A stretch of 34,381 nt of DNA from JASHUC01 sp035606175 (GTDB taxonomy: Bacteria > Pseudomonadota > Gammaproteobacteria > Steroidobacterales > Steroidobacteraceae): NCBI GenBank assembly GCA_035606175.1, contig DATNFW010000002.1, positions 1 to 34,381 on the forward strand. The letters run 5' to 3'. The translations under genes were made by a program, and so were the position numbers. The notes under the pieces were generated by a model that was given only the letters and a program-made list of their open reading frames with translations, searched no databases and was not told the origin of the DNA. Below, in pieces: positions 6,687-13,707 of this stretch (its first letter is position 1; the number at the start of each line of letters is the position of its first letter).

Positions 6687-8084
6687 ATGGCACATGCGTT
6701 GATAGTCGATGATGATCCGGACGTCGTGGAATGGCTGCAGGAAGTCGCGCGCATGGAGGGATTCACGATTGCGCGGGCCCACTCCCTCCGCGAGGCGCGA
6801 ATTGAGCTCGGTCGCCAGCGCCCGGACGTGCTGCTCACCGATCTGAGACTTCCGGACGGGGAGGGGATCGAGCTCATGCGCGAGCTCGAGAAGCCCGACG
6901 CGACGGAGGTGATCGTCGTGACGGGCCACGCGACCGTCGACAGCGCGGTCGCTGCGCTGCGCGCCGGCGCAAGCGACTATCTCGTCAAGCCCGCGGACCT
7001 CGAGCGCGTGCAGGCCGTGCTCCGCCACGCGAAGAAAACCTCGGCTCTGCAGCACGAAATCGTCGAGCTGCGTGACGAGCTGCGCAGGCTCGGCCGCTTC
7101 GGCCGCATCCTCGGCAGCTCGCGGTGCATGCAGGCGCTCTATGACCAGCTCTCGCGCGTTGCGCCGACCTCGGCCACCGTGCTGCTGATCGGCGAGAGCG
7201 GCACCGGCAAGGAGCTCGCGGCACAGACGCTGCACGAGCTGTCGCGGCGGCGCGATGCGCCGTTTCTGCCGCTCAACTGCGGCGCTGTCGCCCCGCAGCT
7301 CATCGAGAGCGAGCTCTTCGGACACGAGCGCGGTAGCTTCACCGGTGCGGACCGCCAGCACAAAGGATTCTTCGAGCGGGCGAACGGCGGCAGCATATTC
7401 CTCGATGAGATCACCGAGATGCCCATGGAGCTGCAAGTGAAGCTGCTGCGCGTGCTCGAGACCGGCGCAATCACGCGGGTCGGCGGCGCGCAGCAGATCG
7501 CGAGCGACGTGCGCGTCATTGCCGCGACCAACCGCGAGCCCGAGAAGGCCGTAGTAGACGGCAAGCTCCGCGAGGACCTCTATCACCGGCTCAACGTGTT
7601 TCCGATCCGCCTGCCGCCACTGCGCGAGCGCGGCTCGGACATCGAGCAGCTCGCGCAGTACTTCCTCGATGAGCTGAATCGGATGGAGGCGACCCACAAG
7701 GCGTTCTCGCGCGAGACGCTCGCGCGCCTGTATCAGCACAGCTGGCCGGGAAACGTGCGGGAGCTGAAGAACTACGTGCAGCGCGCGTACATCATGGCGG
7801 ACGATCAGATCGAGTGCGATCTCGGCACGCCCGAGGCGGTCACCAAGCCCGAGGACGGTACGACGATCACGATCCGTGTCGGCACTCCGCTCGAGGAAGT
7901 CGAGCGCCGCGTGACGATGGCGACACTCGCCTACTGCGGCCACGTCAAGCGCAAGGCGGCGGAGATCCTCGGTGTGAGCTTGAAGACGCTCTACAACCGG
8001 CTTGAGGCCTATAACGGCAAGGAAGGCACCGGCACCGGCCCGCAGGCGGCGGGCGATGCGGCACGAGGCGACGCCGCGCACTGA
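6687..8084 (+). CDS. NtrC-family sigma-54-dependent response regulator
   Basis: Enhancer-binding activator of 465 residues with the standard order. Receiver 1-118 (acidic DDD at 8-10, phospho-acceptor Asp52 in LLTDLRLPDG, Lys101), a coiled linker, AAA+ domain about 142-370, Fis-type helix-turn-helix about 405-445. Walker A is GESGTGKE (169-176) and Walker B GGSIFLDE (234-241). The sigma-54-contacting loop is GSFTGA (216-221) instead of the usual GAFTGA, a conservative change. REDLYHRLNVFPIRLPPLRER is conserved in the family and is cited here from residues 295 to 315. The ATG has ACGAGG 8 nt upstream. It follows the antiporter by 32 bp and precedes a gene with a strong sigma-54 promoter, which makes that gene a likely target. 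The cognate kinase is not obvious; the hybrid kinase at 2371 or the kinase at 9488 are candidates. Confidence 0.95.
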   Translation: MAHALIVDDDPDVVEWLQEVARMEGFTIARAHSLREARIELGRQRPDVLLTDLRLPDGEGIELMRELEKPDATEVIVVTGHATVDSAVAALRAGASDYLVKPADLERVQAVLRHAKKTSALQHEIVELRDELRRLGRFGRILGSSRCMQALYDQLSRVAPTSATVLLIGESGTGKELAAQTLHELSRRRDAPFLPLNCGAVAPQLIESELFGHERGSFTGADRQHKGFFERANGGSIFLDEITEMPMELQVKLLRVLETGAITRVGGAQQIASDVRVIAATNREPEKAVVDGKLREDLYHRLNVFPIRLPPLRERGSDIEQLAQYFLDELNRMEATHKAFSRETLARLYQHSWPGNVRELKNYVQRAYIMADDQIECDLGTPEAVTKPEDGTTITIRVGTPLEEVERRVTMATLAYCGHVKRKAAEILGVSLKTLYNRLEAYNGKEGTGTGPQAAGDAARGDAAH

Positions 8085-8153
8085 GAGAATCGAACCGCCA
8101 GCGCGCTCGCCGCGAGGCGATCACGCGGAGTGACAGGCGCGATTGCGAGCGCA

Positions 8154-8166
8154 CGCAGGTCCTGCG
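8154..8166. promoter_or_regulatory. Perfect 13-bp palindrome before the sigma-54 site
   Basis: CGCAGG-T-CCTGCG, ending 3 bp before the -24 GG at 8170. A longer-range inverted repeat GCGCTCGC (8103-8110) / GCGAGCGC (8145-8152) lies 85-43 bp before the predicted start and is a candidate activator site. Both are GC-rich, so chance is possible. Confidence 0.35.
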
Positions 8167-8168
8167 AT

Positions 8169-8184
8169 AGGCACGGGGCTTGCT
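8169..8184 (+). promoter_or_regulatory. Sigma-54 promoter of the LuxR-type regulator
   Basis: Plus-strand AGGCACGGGGCTTGCT matches TGGCACG-N4-TTGCW at all core positions except the first (T to A), with GG at 8170-8171 and GC at 8182-8183. The predicted start at 8195 leaves a 131-nt leader to the ATG at 8326. It lies 85 bp after the stop of the NtrC-type activator, with room upstream for activator binding. Confidence 0.6.
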
Positions 8185-8325
8185 CGGGCTTGTCGGCGCT
8201 TTCTGACAGCAGTTTGAGACCACCGGGGCGCGGGAGCGGCCCGGGAGCGCCTATCTAACGCGCGTCGCGGCGGCTACGCTGCCCTCGAGCCGTCATCCGG
8301 CGTGCGACGCATTCCGATCGGGGTC

Positions 8326-8964
8326 ATGCCAGCCACACGTATCGCAGTCGTCGACGATCATCAACTCGTCCGGATCGGACTGAAGCAGATCGTCGATGCA
8401 CAGGCGGATTTCGCGTGGGCAGGCGAGGCCGGCACCGGTCGCGAAGCGCTTGCGCTGCTGCGCAGCTCGCCGGTCGATGTGCTCCTGTTGGATCTCTCGC
8501 TGCCCGATATTTCGGGGCTCGACGTGCTGCGCGCGGTTCGCGCGCATCACGAGACGGTAGCGACGCTCGTGCTGTCCGCCTATCCGGAGATGCAGTACGG
8601 ACTGAACGTGCTGCGGGCCGGAGCCAGCGGCTTCGTGAGCAAGACTGCCGATGAGAGCGAGCTGTGTCGGGCGATCCGAGCCGCCGTGCGCGGCGGGCGC
8701 TACGTGAGCCCCGAGCTTGCGGAGGTGCTCGTCAGCGGCATTCAAGGAGGACCCGGCGAGCCTCGGCACAGCGTGCTCTCGGAGCGGGAGTTCCAGATCT
8801 TCTGCAAGCTCGCCGAAGGCAAGAGCGTGTCGGAGATCGCGGCAAAGCTGTTCTTGAGTGTCAAGACGGTGAGCACGTACCGAGCGCGCATCCTGGAGAA
8901 GATGGGCATGAAAACCAACGCGGATATCACCTACTACGCGATCAAGAACAATCTCGTGCAGTGA
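8326..8964 (+). CDS. LuxR/NarL-family response regulator
   Basis: Two-domain transcription factor of 212 residues. The receiver domain (1-120) has VVDDH at 8-12, phospho-acceptor Asp56 in LLLDLSLPD, the Ser/Thr position in VLSAY and Lys in FVSKTA; the GerE helix-turn-helix (about 143-205) reads LSEREFQIFCKLAEGKSVSE then KLFLSVKTVSTYRARIL. The ATG at 8326 is preferred over a GTG at 8302 because the receiver fold starts at TRIAVVDD; neither has a strong ribosome site. Its stop overlaps GTGA of a possible start of the next gene, so the two are probably translated together. Likely partner: the HisKA_3 kinase encoded convergently at 9488-10249, the kinase class that pairs with NarL-type regulators. 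Expression is probably from the sigma-54 promoter at 8169-8184. Confidence 0.94.
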   Translation: MPATRIAVVDDHQLVRIGLKQIVDAQADFAWAGEAGTGREALALLRSSPVDVLLLDLSLPDISGLDVLRAVRAHHETVATLVLSAYPEMQYGLNVLRAGASGFVSKTADESELCRAIRAAVRGGRYVSPELAEVLVSGIQGGPGEPRHSVLSEREFQIFCKLAEGKSVSEIAAKLFLSVKTVSTYRARILEKMGMKTNADITYYAIKNNLVQ

Positions 8965-8975
8965 CCGTGGCCGCC

Positions 8976-9416
8976 ATGACGCTGGAGAAGGCACGGTCGC
9001 GGGGGCCCGACGCGGCATCGGGTGCGGAGCGCCGGATCCTGCTCGTCGAGGATTCCACGGTTCTAAGCCGCCGACTCGTCGATCTGCTCTCCGAGCCCGG
9101 TCGACTCACCGTCGCCGCGCAAGCTGCCACGCAGAGCGAGGCCGTCCTGAAGCTGAAGGAGACCCCCTACGACGTGCTCGTGGTCGACATCGAGCTCGCC
9201 GAGGGCAATGGGGTCGCCGTAATCCGTCAGGCCCGGCAGCTCTATCAGCCGCAGCTGCAGCCGCTGATCATCGTGCTCACCAACTACGCATCGGACTTCG
9301 TGCGCGAGCATTGCTTCGCCGCCGGTGCGGACTACTTTCTCGACAAGATGCGCGACATTGGACGCCTGAAGCCGATCGTCGCGGACGGCCGGTCGAAGTG
9401 GGCGAGCTGCGATTGA
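8976..9416 (+). CDS. Stand-alone receiver-domain protein
   Basis: A 146-residue protein holding one receiver domain and no output domain: RRILLVEDS near residue 20, phospho-acceptor Asp71 in VLVVDIELAEG, Thr in IVLTNYA and Lys in FLDKMRD. The C-terminus is short (ADGRSKWASCD). The ATG at 8976 is chosen; GTG codons at 8961 (overlapping the previous stop as GTGA) and 8967 are in frame and equally possible. Such proteins act as phosphate sinks, diffusible messengers or partners of another protein. Directly downstream of the LuxR-type regulator in the same transcript and facing the HisKA_3 kinase gene, it may compete for or buffer phosphate in that system. Confidence 0.85.
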   Translation: MTLEKARSRGPDAASGAERRILLVEDSTVLSRRLVDLLSEPGRLTVAAQAATQSEAVLKLKETPYDVLVVDIELAEGNGVAVIRQARQLYQPQLQPLIIVLTNYASDFVREHCFAAGADYFLDKMRDIGRLKPIVADGRSKWASCD

Positions 9417-9425
9417 GCAGCGAGC

Positions 9426-9446
9426 GCCCGGTCAGGATGACCGGGC
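9426..9446. terminator. Hairpin between convergent genes
   Basis: GCCCGGTCA (9426-9434) and TGACCGGGC (9438-9446) form a 9-bp perfect stem with a 3-nt loop, between the convergent receiver gene and the kinase gene. No T-tract follows on either side, so it is a likely but not certain bidirectional terminator. Confidence 0.5.
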
Positions 9447-9487
9447 CGGAAGCGCATCCAGGGATGGACACGTGCGGCGAGCTGTGA

Positions 9488-10249
9488 CTAGTGCCGCTGC
9501 TCCAAGCGCTGGCGCGGCAGCTCCACGAGGAGCGTAGTCCCGCCGCCGCGCTTCGAGTCGAGCGAGAGACGACCGCCTAGAGCGCGGACCCTCTGCCGCA
9601 TTCCCATGAGCCCATGTGACCATTGAAAGGCGGGGTCCGCGAGATCGATCCCCTCACCGTCATCGATCAGCCTGAGACAGCAGAGCTCCCCCTCGCTTGC
9701 GAGCTCGAGGCGTACCGCGTGCGCGTGCGCGTGCCGGACGACGTTCGTCATGCCCTCCTGCACGACGCGGAACAGCGCGATCGCGATATCCTTCGGAAAC
9801 TCTTCCTCCGCTGCAATGGCGATGTCCGCTCGCAGAGCGGACTTCGCGCACACGGATTCGACGTAGGCTTCGAGGGCGGTAGGCAAGCCGAAATGATCGA
9901 GCAGGGAGGGGCGCAGGTCCTCCACGACGCGGCGCTTCACGTCCATGGCCTCATCGAGAACCGCACCGAGCTGGTGCAGCCGCTGCTCGATGCCCTTATC
10001 GCCCGTGATGCGGCTCTGCAGCCATGAGAGGTCCATCTTCGCGGCGGTGAGCAGGCCGCCGAGCTCATCGTGCAGATTGCGGGCGAGCGCCGCCTTCTCC
10101 CTTTCCGCCAAATCCTGCAAGTGCGTCGAAAGTGCCGAGAGCTCGCGCGTGCGCTCCTCGACCAGCCTCTCGAGCTCGCGGGTATGCTCGTCGGATGCAC
10201 CGTCCGGTGATCCGCCGTCCGGCGCTCGCTTGGATCGATGATCCGGCAT
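9488..10249 (-). CDS. Soluble HisKA_3-type sensor histidine kinase
   Basis: A 253-residue cytoplasmic kinase of the NarX/DegS class. A heptad-rich segment (THELxRLVEER-like, about residues 20-50) leads into the dimerisation/phospho-acceptor helix AALARNLHDELGG with His60, followed by the DLRPSLLDHFGLPTAL segment typical of HisKA_3, then HATPase_c with N-box FRVVQEGMTNVVRHAHA, G1 box IDDGEGID and GLMGMRQRV/GGTTLLVELP at the end. No transmembrane or sensor domain is present, so it may sense a cytosolic partner or be driven by the small membrane proteins co-encoded just before it. The ATG at 10249 is used; the frame extends upstream but overlaps the yqjK-like gene. It is the last gene of a four-gene run 10249-11244. 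Confidence 0.92.
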   Translation of the reverse strand: MPDHRSKRAPDGGSPDGASDEHTRELERLVEERTRELSALSTHLQDLAEREKAALARNLHDELGGLLTAAKMDLSWLQSRITGDKGIEQRLHQLGAVLDEAMDVKRRVVEDLRPSLLDHFGLPTALEAYVESVCAKSALRADIAIAAEEEFPKDIAIALFRVVQEGMTNVVRHAHAHAVRLELASEGELCCLRLIDDGEGIDLADPAFQWSHGLMGMRQRVRALGGRLSLDSKRGGGTTLLVELPRQRLEQRH

Positions 10250-10265
10250 GGTCTCGAGGCCGCGC

Positions 10266-10511
10266 TCAGGACGCGGCCCGCGCATGCCGGCCGCTTCTGA
10301 AGCGCCGGAGGAGTGCCGCGAGCAGCAGCCAGCGCACGCGTGGCATCGCGAGGACGCGCAGGGCGGTGCGGCCCGCACCGGCCGCCCAGGAGAGCGCTCG
10401 GCGCTGCTCGAGACGCGCAAAGGTCGCTGCGAGCGCGGCGCGCTGCACTTCGGCTTCGAGCTCGAGCAGTTCGCGGCGCCGCGCGATGTGGCGCGAGCGA
10501 TCCGCGCTCAC
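10266..10511 (-). CDS. YqjK-like small protein
   Basis: An 81-residue basic protein from the GTG at 10511, which overlaps the stop of the yqjE-like gene by four bases (GTGA). The N-terminal half is a charged helix (RRRELLELEAEVQRAALA) and the C-terminal half a short hydrophobic helix (VRWLLLAALLRRF), as in YqjK proteins that follow YqjD and YqjE. The function of the family is unknown. The call rests on gene order and general likeness, because the sequence is short and low in complexity. Confidence 0.6.
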   Translation of the reverse strand: MSADRSRHIARRRELLELEAEVQRAALAATFARLEQRRALSWAAGAGRTALRVLAMPRVRWLLLAALLRRFRSGRHARAAS

Positions 10512-10885
10512 GGCTCCCCGCCGAGGGACGCCCGATCGAGCCGCAGCTGGCCTATCAATCGGGTGAACGGCGGATCGCGGCGCAGCGACCGTCTGAGTGC
10601 GATCCAGAAGCCGAGCGCGGCGATCAGGAACACGAAAAAGAAGCACCCGAGCAGAATGAAGCGCGCCTGCGCTTTGAGCGCGAGCGCAACCCAGAGCACG
10701 AGCGAGAAGCCGGAGAGCCACAGGCAAATCGAGGCGAAGATCGCGAGCCGCAGATCGCGCGTGATGCGGAGCTTCTCCTGCTCGAGCTCGAGCGCCGCGA
10801 GCTCGAGCCGCGTCTGCGCCATCCTGAGCCCCTCGATGAGCATCGCTCGGCCGCGGGTGAAGAGATTCTGCGGCTCATCGTTCAT
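10508..10885 (-). CDS. YqjE-like phage-holin-superfamily membrane protein
   Basis: A 125-residue inner-membrane protein. An amphipathic N-terminal helix (ARLELAALELEQEKLRITRDL-like segment) is followed by two adjacent transmembrane helices (IFASICLWLSGFSLVLWVAL and FILLGCFFFVFLIAALGFWI) and a basic tail. This is the layout of the YqjE/Phage_holin_3_6 family found beside DUF883 proteins; the holin name is historical and lysis is not implied. The ATG overlaps the stop of the preceding gene (ATGA), and its stop overlaps the next start, so the set is translationally coupled. Confidence 0.82.
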   Translation of the reverse strand: MNDEPQNLFTRGRAMLIEGLRMAQTRLELAALELEQEKLRITRDLRLAIFASICLWLSGFSLVLWVALALKAQARFILLGCFFFVFLIAALGFWIALRRSLRRDPPFTRLIGQLRLDRASLGGEP

Positions 10886-11244
10886 CGCGCAGCGCCGTCG
10901 GATGTGGTGTCGGGTGGTCCGCCGGATGACCGGCCTCGGCGTGCTGCGAGCAGTAAGCCGACGGCGATCCCAGCACCGGCACCGATCGCAACGGCCATCC
11001 AGGGGTTCTCCTCGATCCAGCGCCCGAGCGCCGCGGCAGCCTTCTCGCTCGCTCGCTCCGCATCGGCCTGCATCTCATCGAGGTGCACGCGGGCGGTATC
11101 GATGCTGACGGAGACGCGCTCGCGCAGGGAGCTCAGTTTCGGATCGCCCTCGTCGGAGATTGCCTGCAGAAGCGCTTCCGCATGATCGACGATGTTGCGC
11201 AGCTCCTCGCCGAGCGCTGCGGCATTTTCAGAACTTTGGCTCAC
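10882..11244 (-). CDS. YqjD/ElaB-type DUF883 membrane-anchored protein
   Basis: A 120-residue protein from the GTG at 11244. A long helical stretch (EELRNIVDHAEALLQAISDE to ASEKAAAALGRW) ends in a C-terminal membrane anchor EENPWMAVAIGAGAGIAVGL followed by Arg residues, the hallmark of the YqjD/ElaB/YgaM family. In E. coli these proteins are inner-membrane proteins that associate with ribosomes in stationary phase under RpoS; in this organism regulation may differ. Upstream in-frame sequence overlaps apt and is not protein-like. It opens a four-gene run with the yqjE- and yqjK-like genes and the HisKA_3 kinase. Confidence 0.8.
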   Translation of the reverse strand: MSQSSENAAALGEELRNIVDHAEALLQAISDEGDPKLSSLRERVSVSIDTARVHLDEMQADAERASEKAAAALGRWIEENPWMAVAIGAGAGIAVGLLLAARRGRSSGGPPDTTSDGAAR

Positions 11245-11279
11245 GAGCGCGGCTCGAACAGGCTGACCCGTCGGCTCGG

Positions 11280-11295
11280 AGCAACAATCATTCCC
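11280..11295 (-). promoter_or_regulatory. Weak sigma-54-like site before the yqjD operon
   Basis: Minus-strand TGGGAATGATTGTTGCT keeps GG-N10-GC and a perfect TTGCT, but the -24 element reads GGGAAT instead of TGGCAC. The predicted start near 11269 gives a 25-nt leader to the GTG at 11244. The placement is good but the sequence is weak. Confidence 0.25.
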
Positions 11296-11336
11296 ATTTG
11301 CACGCGCATCGGCAGGCGTCGAAGCGGCGGGGCCGC

Positions 11337-11897
11337 TCAATGCCCCTCGAAGGCGACGAGCGTACGCACCGGTACGCCGAGCGCCTCGAGCTTGCGTGCT
11401 CCACCGAGCGCCGGCAGATCGATGATGAAGCACGCCGCGAGCAGCTCGCCGCCGAGCGAGCGCAACAGCTTCACGGCCGCCTCTGCGGTCCCACCCGTTG
11501 CAATGAGATCGTCCGCGAGGATGATCCGCTCTCCTCGCGAGATCGCATCGGTGTGCATCTCCATCTCGTCGATGCCGTACTCGAGAGAGTACGCGACGCG
11601 CACGGTCGAATGCGGCAGCTTGCCGCGCTTCCTGATGGGAACGAAGCCGGCGGACAGTTGATGGGCCATGGCGCCCCCGAGGATGAAGCCGCGCGCCTCG
11701 ATGCCCGCGACCCGATCGATGCGCGAGCCGGTCCAGGGTCTCACGAGCTCATCGACGGCGCGCCGGAACGCGCCGGCATCGCCGAGCAGCGTCGTGATGT
11801 CGCGAAACTGGATTCCGGGCCGCGGATAGTCCGGAATCGTCCGCACGAACGATTTCAGATCGGCGGGCGCGCTCGGCTGCATCGGGCGTGTGCTCAT
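11337..11897 (-). CDS. apt: Adenine phosphoribosyltransferase
   Basis: Purine salvage enzyme that makes AMP and pyrophosphate from adenine and PRPP in the cytosol. The 186-residue protein has the usual length and motifs: VRTIPDYPRPGIQFRDITTL near the N-terminus (adenine-binding hood), GIEARGFILG, RKRGKLP with the flexible-loop segment YSLEYG, and the PRPP-binding loop IILADDLIATGGTA (126-138). The ATG at 11897 follows AGGAACGAG, a good ribosome site. It is divergent from padR; the intervening 80 bp hold the PadR-type operator, so apt could be touched by PadR but shows no other link. Confidence 0.96.
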   Translation of the reverse strand: MSTRPMQPSAPADLKSFVRTIPDYPRPGIQFRDITTLLGDAGAFRRAVDELVRPWTGSRIDRVAGIEARGFILGGAMAHQLSAGFVPIRKRGKLPHSTVRVAYSLEYGIDEMEMHTDAISRGERIILADDLIATGGTAEAAVKLLRSLGGELLAACFIIDLPALGGARKLEALGVPVRTLVAFEGH

Positions 11898-11964
11898 CTC
11901 GTTCCTGACACGATAGCAGAGCCGGACTCGAGAGTTCACTCGTAGATAAGCGGCAAGGGCCTAT

Positions 11965-11977
11965 GTAGATTATCTAC
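11965..11977. promoter_or_regulatory. PadR-type operator abutting the padR start
   Basis: Perfect palindrome GTAGAT-T-ATCTAC ending one base before the padR ATG, with a second half-site GTAGATA at 11942-11948. PadR proteins commonly bind short AT-rich palindromes and repress their own gene. Position on the start codon suggests strong autorepression. There is no ribosome site at normal distance (AAGGG is about 18 nt away), so the transcript may be nearly leaderless. Confidence 0.6.
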
Positions 11978-11978
11978 C

Positions 11979-12284
11979 ATGGGTAAGGGCAGCGGTGAGT
12001 TGCGGATTTCGCTCCAGGCGCTTCGGGTGCTCGAGGCCTTCCTCGAGAGACCTTCGGAGGAGCTCGCGGGATCGGACGTGCAGCGGCGCAGCGGTCTTGC
12101 CTCGGGCACTCTGTACCCGATCCTGTTGCGTTTGGAATCCGCCGGTTGGTTCGTGAGTCGCTGGGAGAATATCGATCCCGCGCGCGCGGGCCGTCCCCGG
12201 CGTCGGCTCTATCGCCTCACCTCGAGCGGTCTTGCCCAGGCCAGTGAGATCTTCGCGAGCTTTCAACGAGGAGCGCTCGCATGA
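11979..12284 (+). CDS. PadR-family transcriptional regulator
   Basis: A 101-residue winged-helix repressor. The body follows the PadR pattern: LQALRVLEAFLE, then DVQRRSGLASGTLYPILLRLE (recognition helix), AGWFVSRWE, and the wing GRPRRRLYRLTSSGLAQA. The family usually has a further C-terminal dimerisation helix; here it is short. PadR proteins respond to phenolic compounds, drugs or envelope stress; the ligand is not readable. It overlaps the next gene by ATGA, so the pair forms an operon. This two-gene arrangement with a small partner is common for short PadR proteins. Confidence 0.92.
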   Translation: MGKGSGELRISLQALRVLEAFLERPSEELAGSDVQRRSGLASGTLYPILLRLESAGWFVSRWENIDPARAGRPRRRLYRLTSSGLAQASEIFASFQRGALA

Positions 12285-12640
12285 GTCTACGAAGCTCCGG
12301 TACCGGGCCCGGTTCTTCAGCCCCGGGTGGCGAGCATTCCGAGTGGTTGAATGGACTGGCTCGCGGCTTGATCGAGCGTGCCGCGCGCCCTGCGCCATCC
12401 TCGCTCTGTGCGCGGCTCGAGGAGGAATGGCTCGCGGAACTGGCAGCTCGAAGCGGCGGGCTGTGGCGTCTGCGCTTCGCGACGGGGTGCTACTGGGCGA
12501 GCCGGGTGATATCGCTCGCGAGGGTTGGGCGGGAAGTCCCGCCACGGTCACCGCCCGCCGTGCAGAGCAACGGAAGGGCGCTGGCGGTCTGGCTCGACGG
12601 CCATTCGCGCCTGCTCTCACGTCGGGTCGTGATCCTCTAG
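12281..12640 (+). CDS. PadR-partner protein of unknown function
   Basis: A 119-residue protein translationally coupled to padR (ATGA overlap). A Gly/Ser-rich start is followed by a helical stretch with RLEEEWLAELAARSGGLWRL and RFATGCYWASRVISLARV. The 'EEWLAEL ... LRFATGCYWA' stretch resembles the small proteins that often follow padR in gammaproteobacteria; those have no known activity. There is at most one weakly hydrophobic helix. I would not assign a function. Downstream 12641-12717 shows only a weak CACGG/CCGTG hairpin before the convergent egtD gene. Confidence 0.7.
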   Translation: MSLRSSGTGPGSSAPGGEHSEWLNGLARGLIERAARPAPSSLCARLEEEWLAELAARSGGLWRLRFATGCYWASRVISLARVGREVPPRSPPAVQSNGRALAVWLDGHSRLLSRRVVIL

Positions 12641-12717
12641 CACGGACAACGGCTCGCCCGTGAATTCCTGTTTCGACTACCTGGTTAGATTCCAACTGCG
12701 AAAGTAGCTCGAGAAAC

Positions 12718-13707
12718 TCAGCCTCGCGTCTCGAGATACAGCACGCTGAAGAAGCCGCGCTCGTCCGACCAGGAGGCGCGTACGCACCAGCCGGCGCGCG
12801 CGGCGAGAGCTGAGAACGAGCCGATCGTGTACTTGTGGCAATGCTCTGTGACGATCGGCTCCCCGGCGGCGAATTCGATCCGCTCGCCTCCGAGATGCAC
12901 GCTCTGCGGCACGAGGCTCGTGAGATGCATTTCGATGCGGCTAGCGGCGGCATTCCAGACGGCGTCGTGGCGGAAGCCGCCCACGTCGAAATTCGCTCCG
13001 AGCTCGCGGTTAAGGCGCGCGACGAGATTGAGGTTGAATGCCGCTGTGACGCCCGCCGCATCATCGTACGCGCGCAGCAGCAGCTCGCGATCCTTCACCA
13101 GGTCGATGCCGATGATCAGCGCCCCATCCTCTGCGGCGAGGTCGCGCGCGAGCGCGAGCAGCTCGACGGCCGGGTCGGTATCGAAGTTTCCGATCGTAGA
13201 GCCGGGAAAATAGACGATCGTGCGAGCGGCCGTGGCTCTTATCGCGGGCAGCGCAAAGGGCCGCGTGAAGTCCGCCTCGACCGGCAGCACTTCGAGTCGC
13301 GGATAGGAGTCGCGGATCGAGCGTGCGGCCGCGAACAGGGAGCTGCGGGAGATGTCGACCGGCACGTATGCGGCAAGGTCCGGCAGCCGATCGAGCAGAA
13401 TGCGCGTTTTCAGGCTCGCTCCGCTTCCGAGCTCCAGGAGTAGTGCCTTCGAGCCGATTCGCTCTGCGATCTCTGCGCCGTGACGGCGCATGATCGCGAG
13501 CTCGGTGCGCGTGAGGTAGTACTCGGGCTGGCGGCAGATCAGCTCGAAGAGCGCCGAGCCTCGGGCGTCGTAGAGATAAGTCGGTGAGAGCCGCTTCGGC
13601 CGCTGTGCGAGTCCGCTCAGCACCTGTCGGGTGAGCTCGGCCTCCGCAGCGCCATTGGCGCGCGAGGCAGCTCGCGCGCGCGTAACCGCCCCCCGCACCT
13701 CAGACAT
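12718..13707 (-). CDS. egtD: L-histidine N(alpha)-methyltransferase (ergothioneine)
   Basis: Uses three S-adenosylmethionine to turn histidine into hercynine, the first step of ergothioneine synthesis. The 329-residue length is normal. Family landmarks: SPTYLYDARGSALFELI and PEYYLTRTE (residues 41-68, histidine pocket), the SAM-binding LLELGSGASLKT (90-101), VPVDIS, YFPGSTIGNF, GALIIGIDLVKD and YNLNLV-like FNLNLVARLNRELGA, and the late EHCHKYTIGSF. The start ATG lies inside the end of egtB (8-base overlap, different frame), so the two are coupled and EgtD is made from the egtB transcript. Confidence 0.95.
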   Translation of the reverse strand: MSEVRGAVTRARAASRANGAAEAELTRQVLSGLAQRPKRLSPTYLYDARGSALFELICRQPEYYLTRTELAIMRRHGAEIAERIGSKALLLELGSGASLKTRILLDRLPDLAAYVPVDISRSSLFAAARSIRDSYPRLEVLPVEADFTRPFALPAIRATAARTIVYFPGSTIGNFDTDPAVELLALARDLAAEDGALIIGIDLVKDRELLLRAYDDAAGVTAAFNLNLVARLNRELGANFDVGGFRHDAVWNAAASRIEMHLTSLVPQSVHLGGERIEFAAGEPIVTEHCHKYTIGSFSALAARAGWCVRASWSDERGFFSVLYLETRG

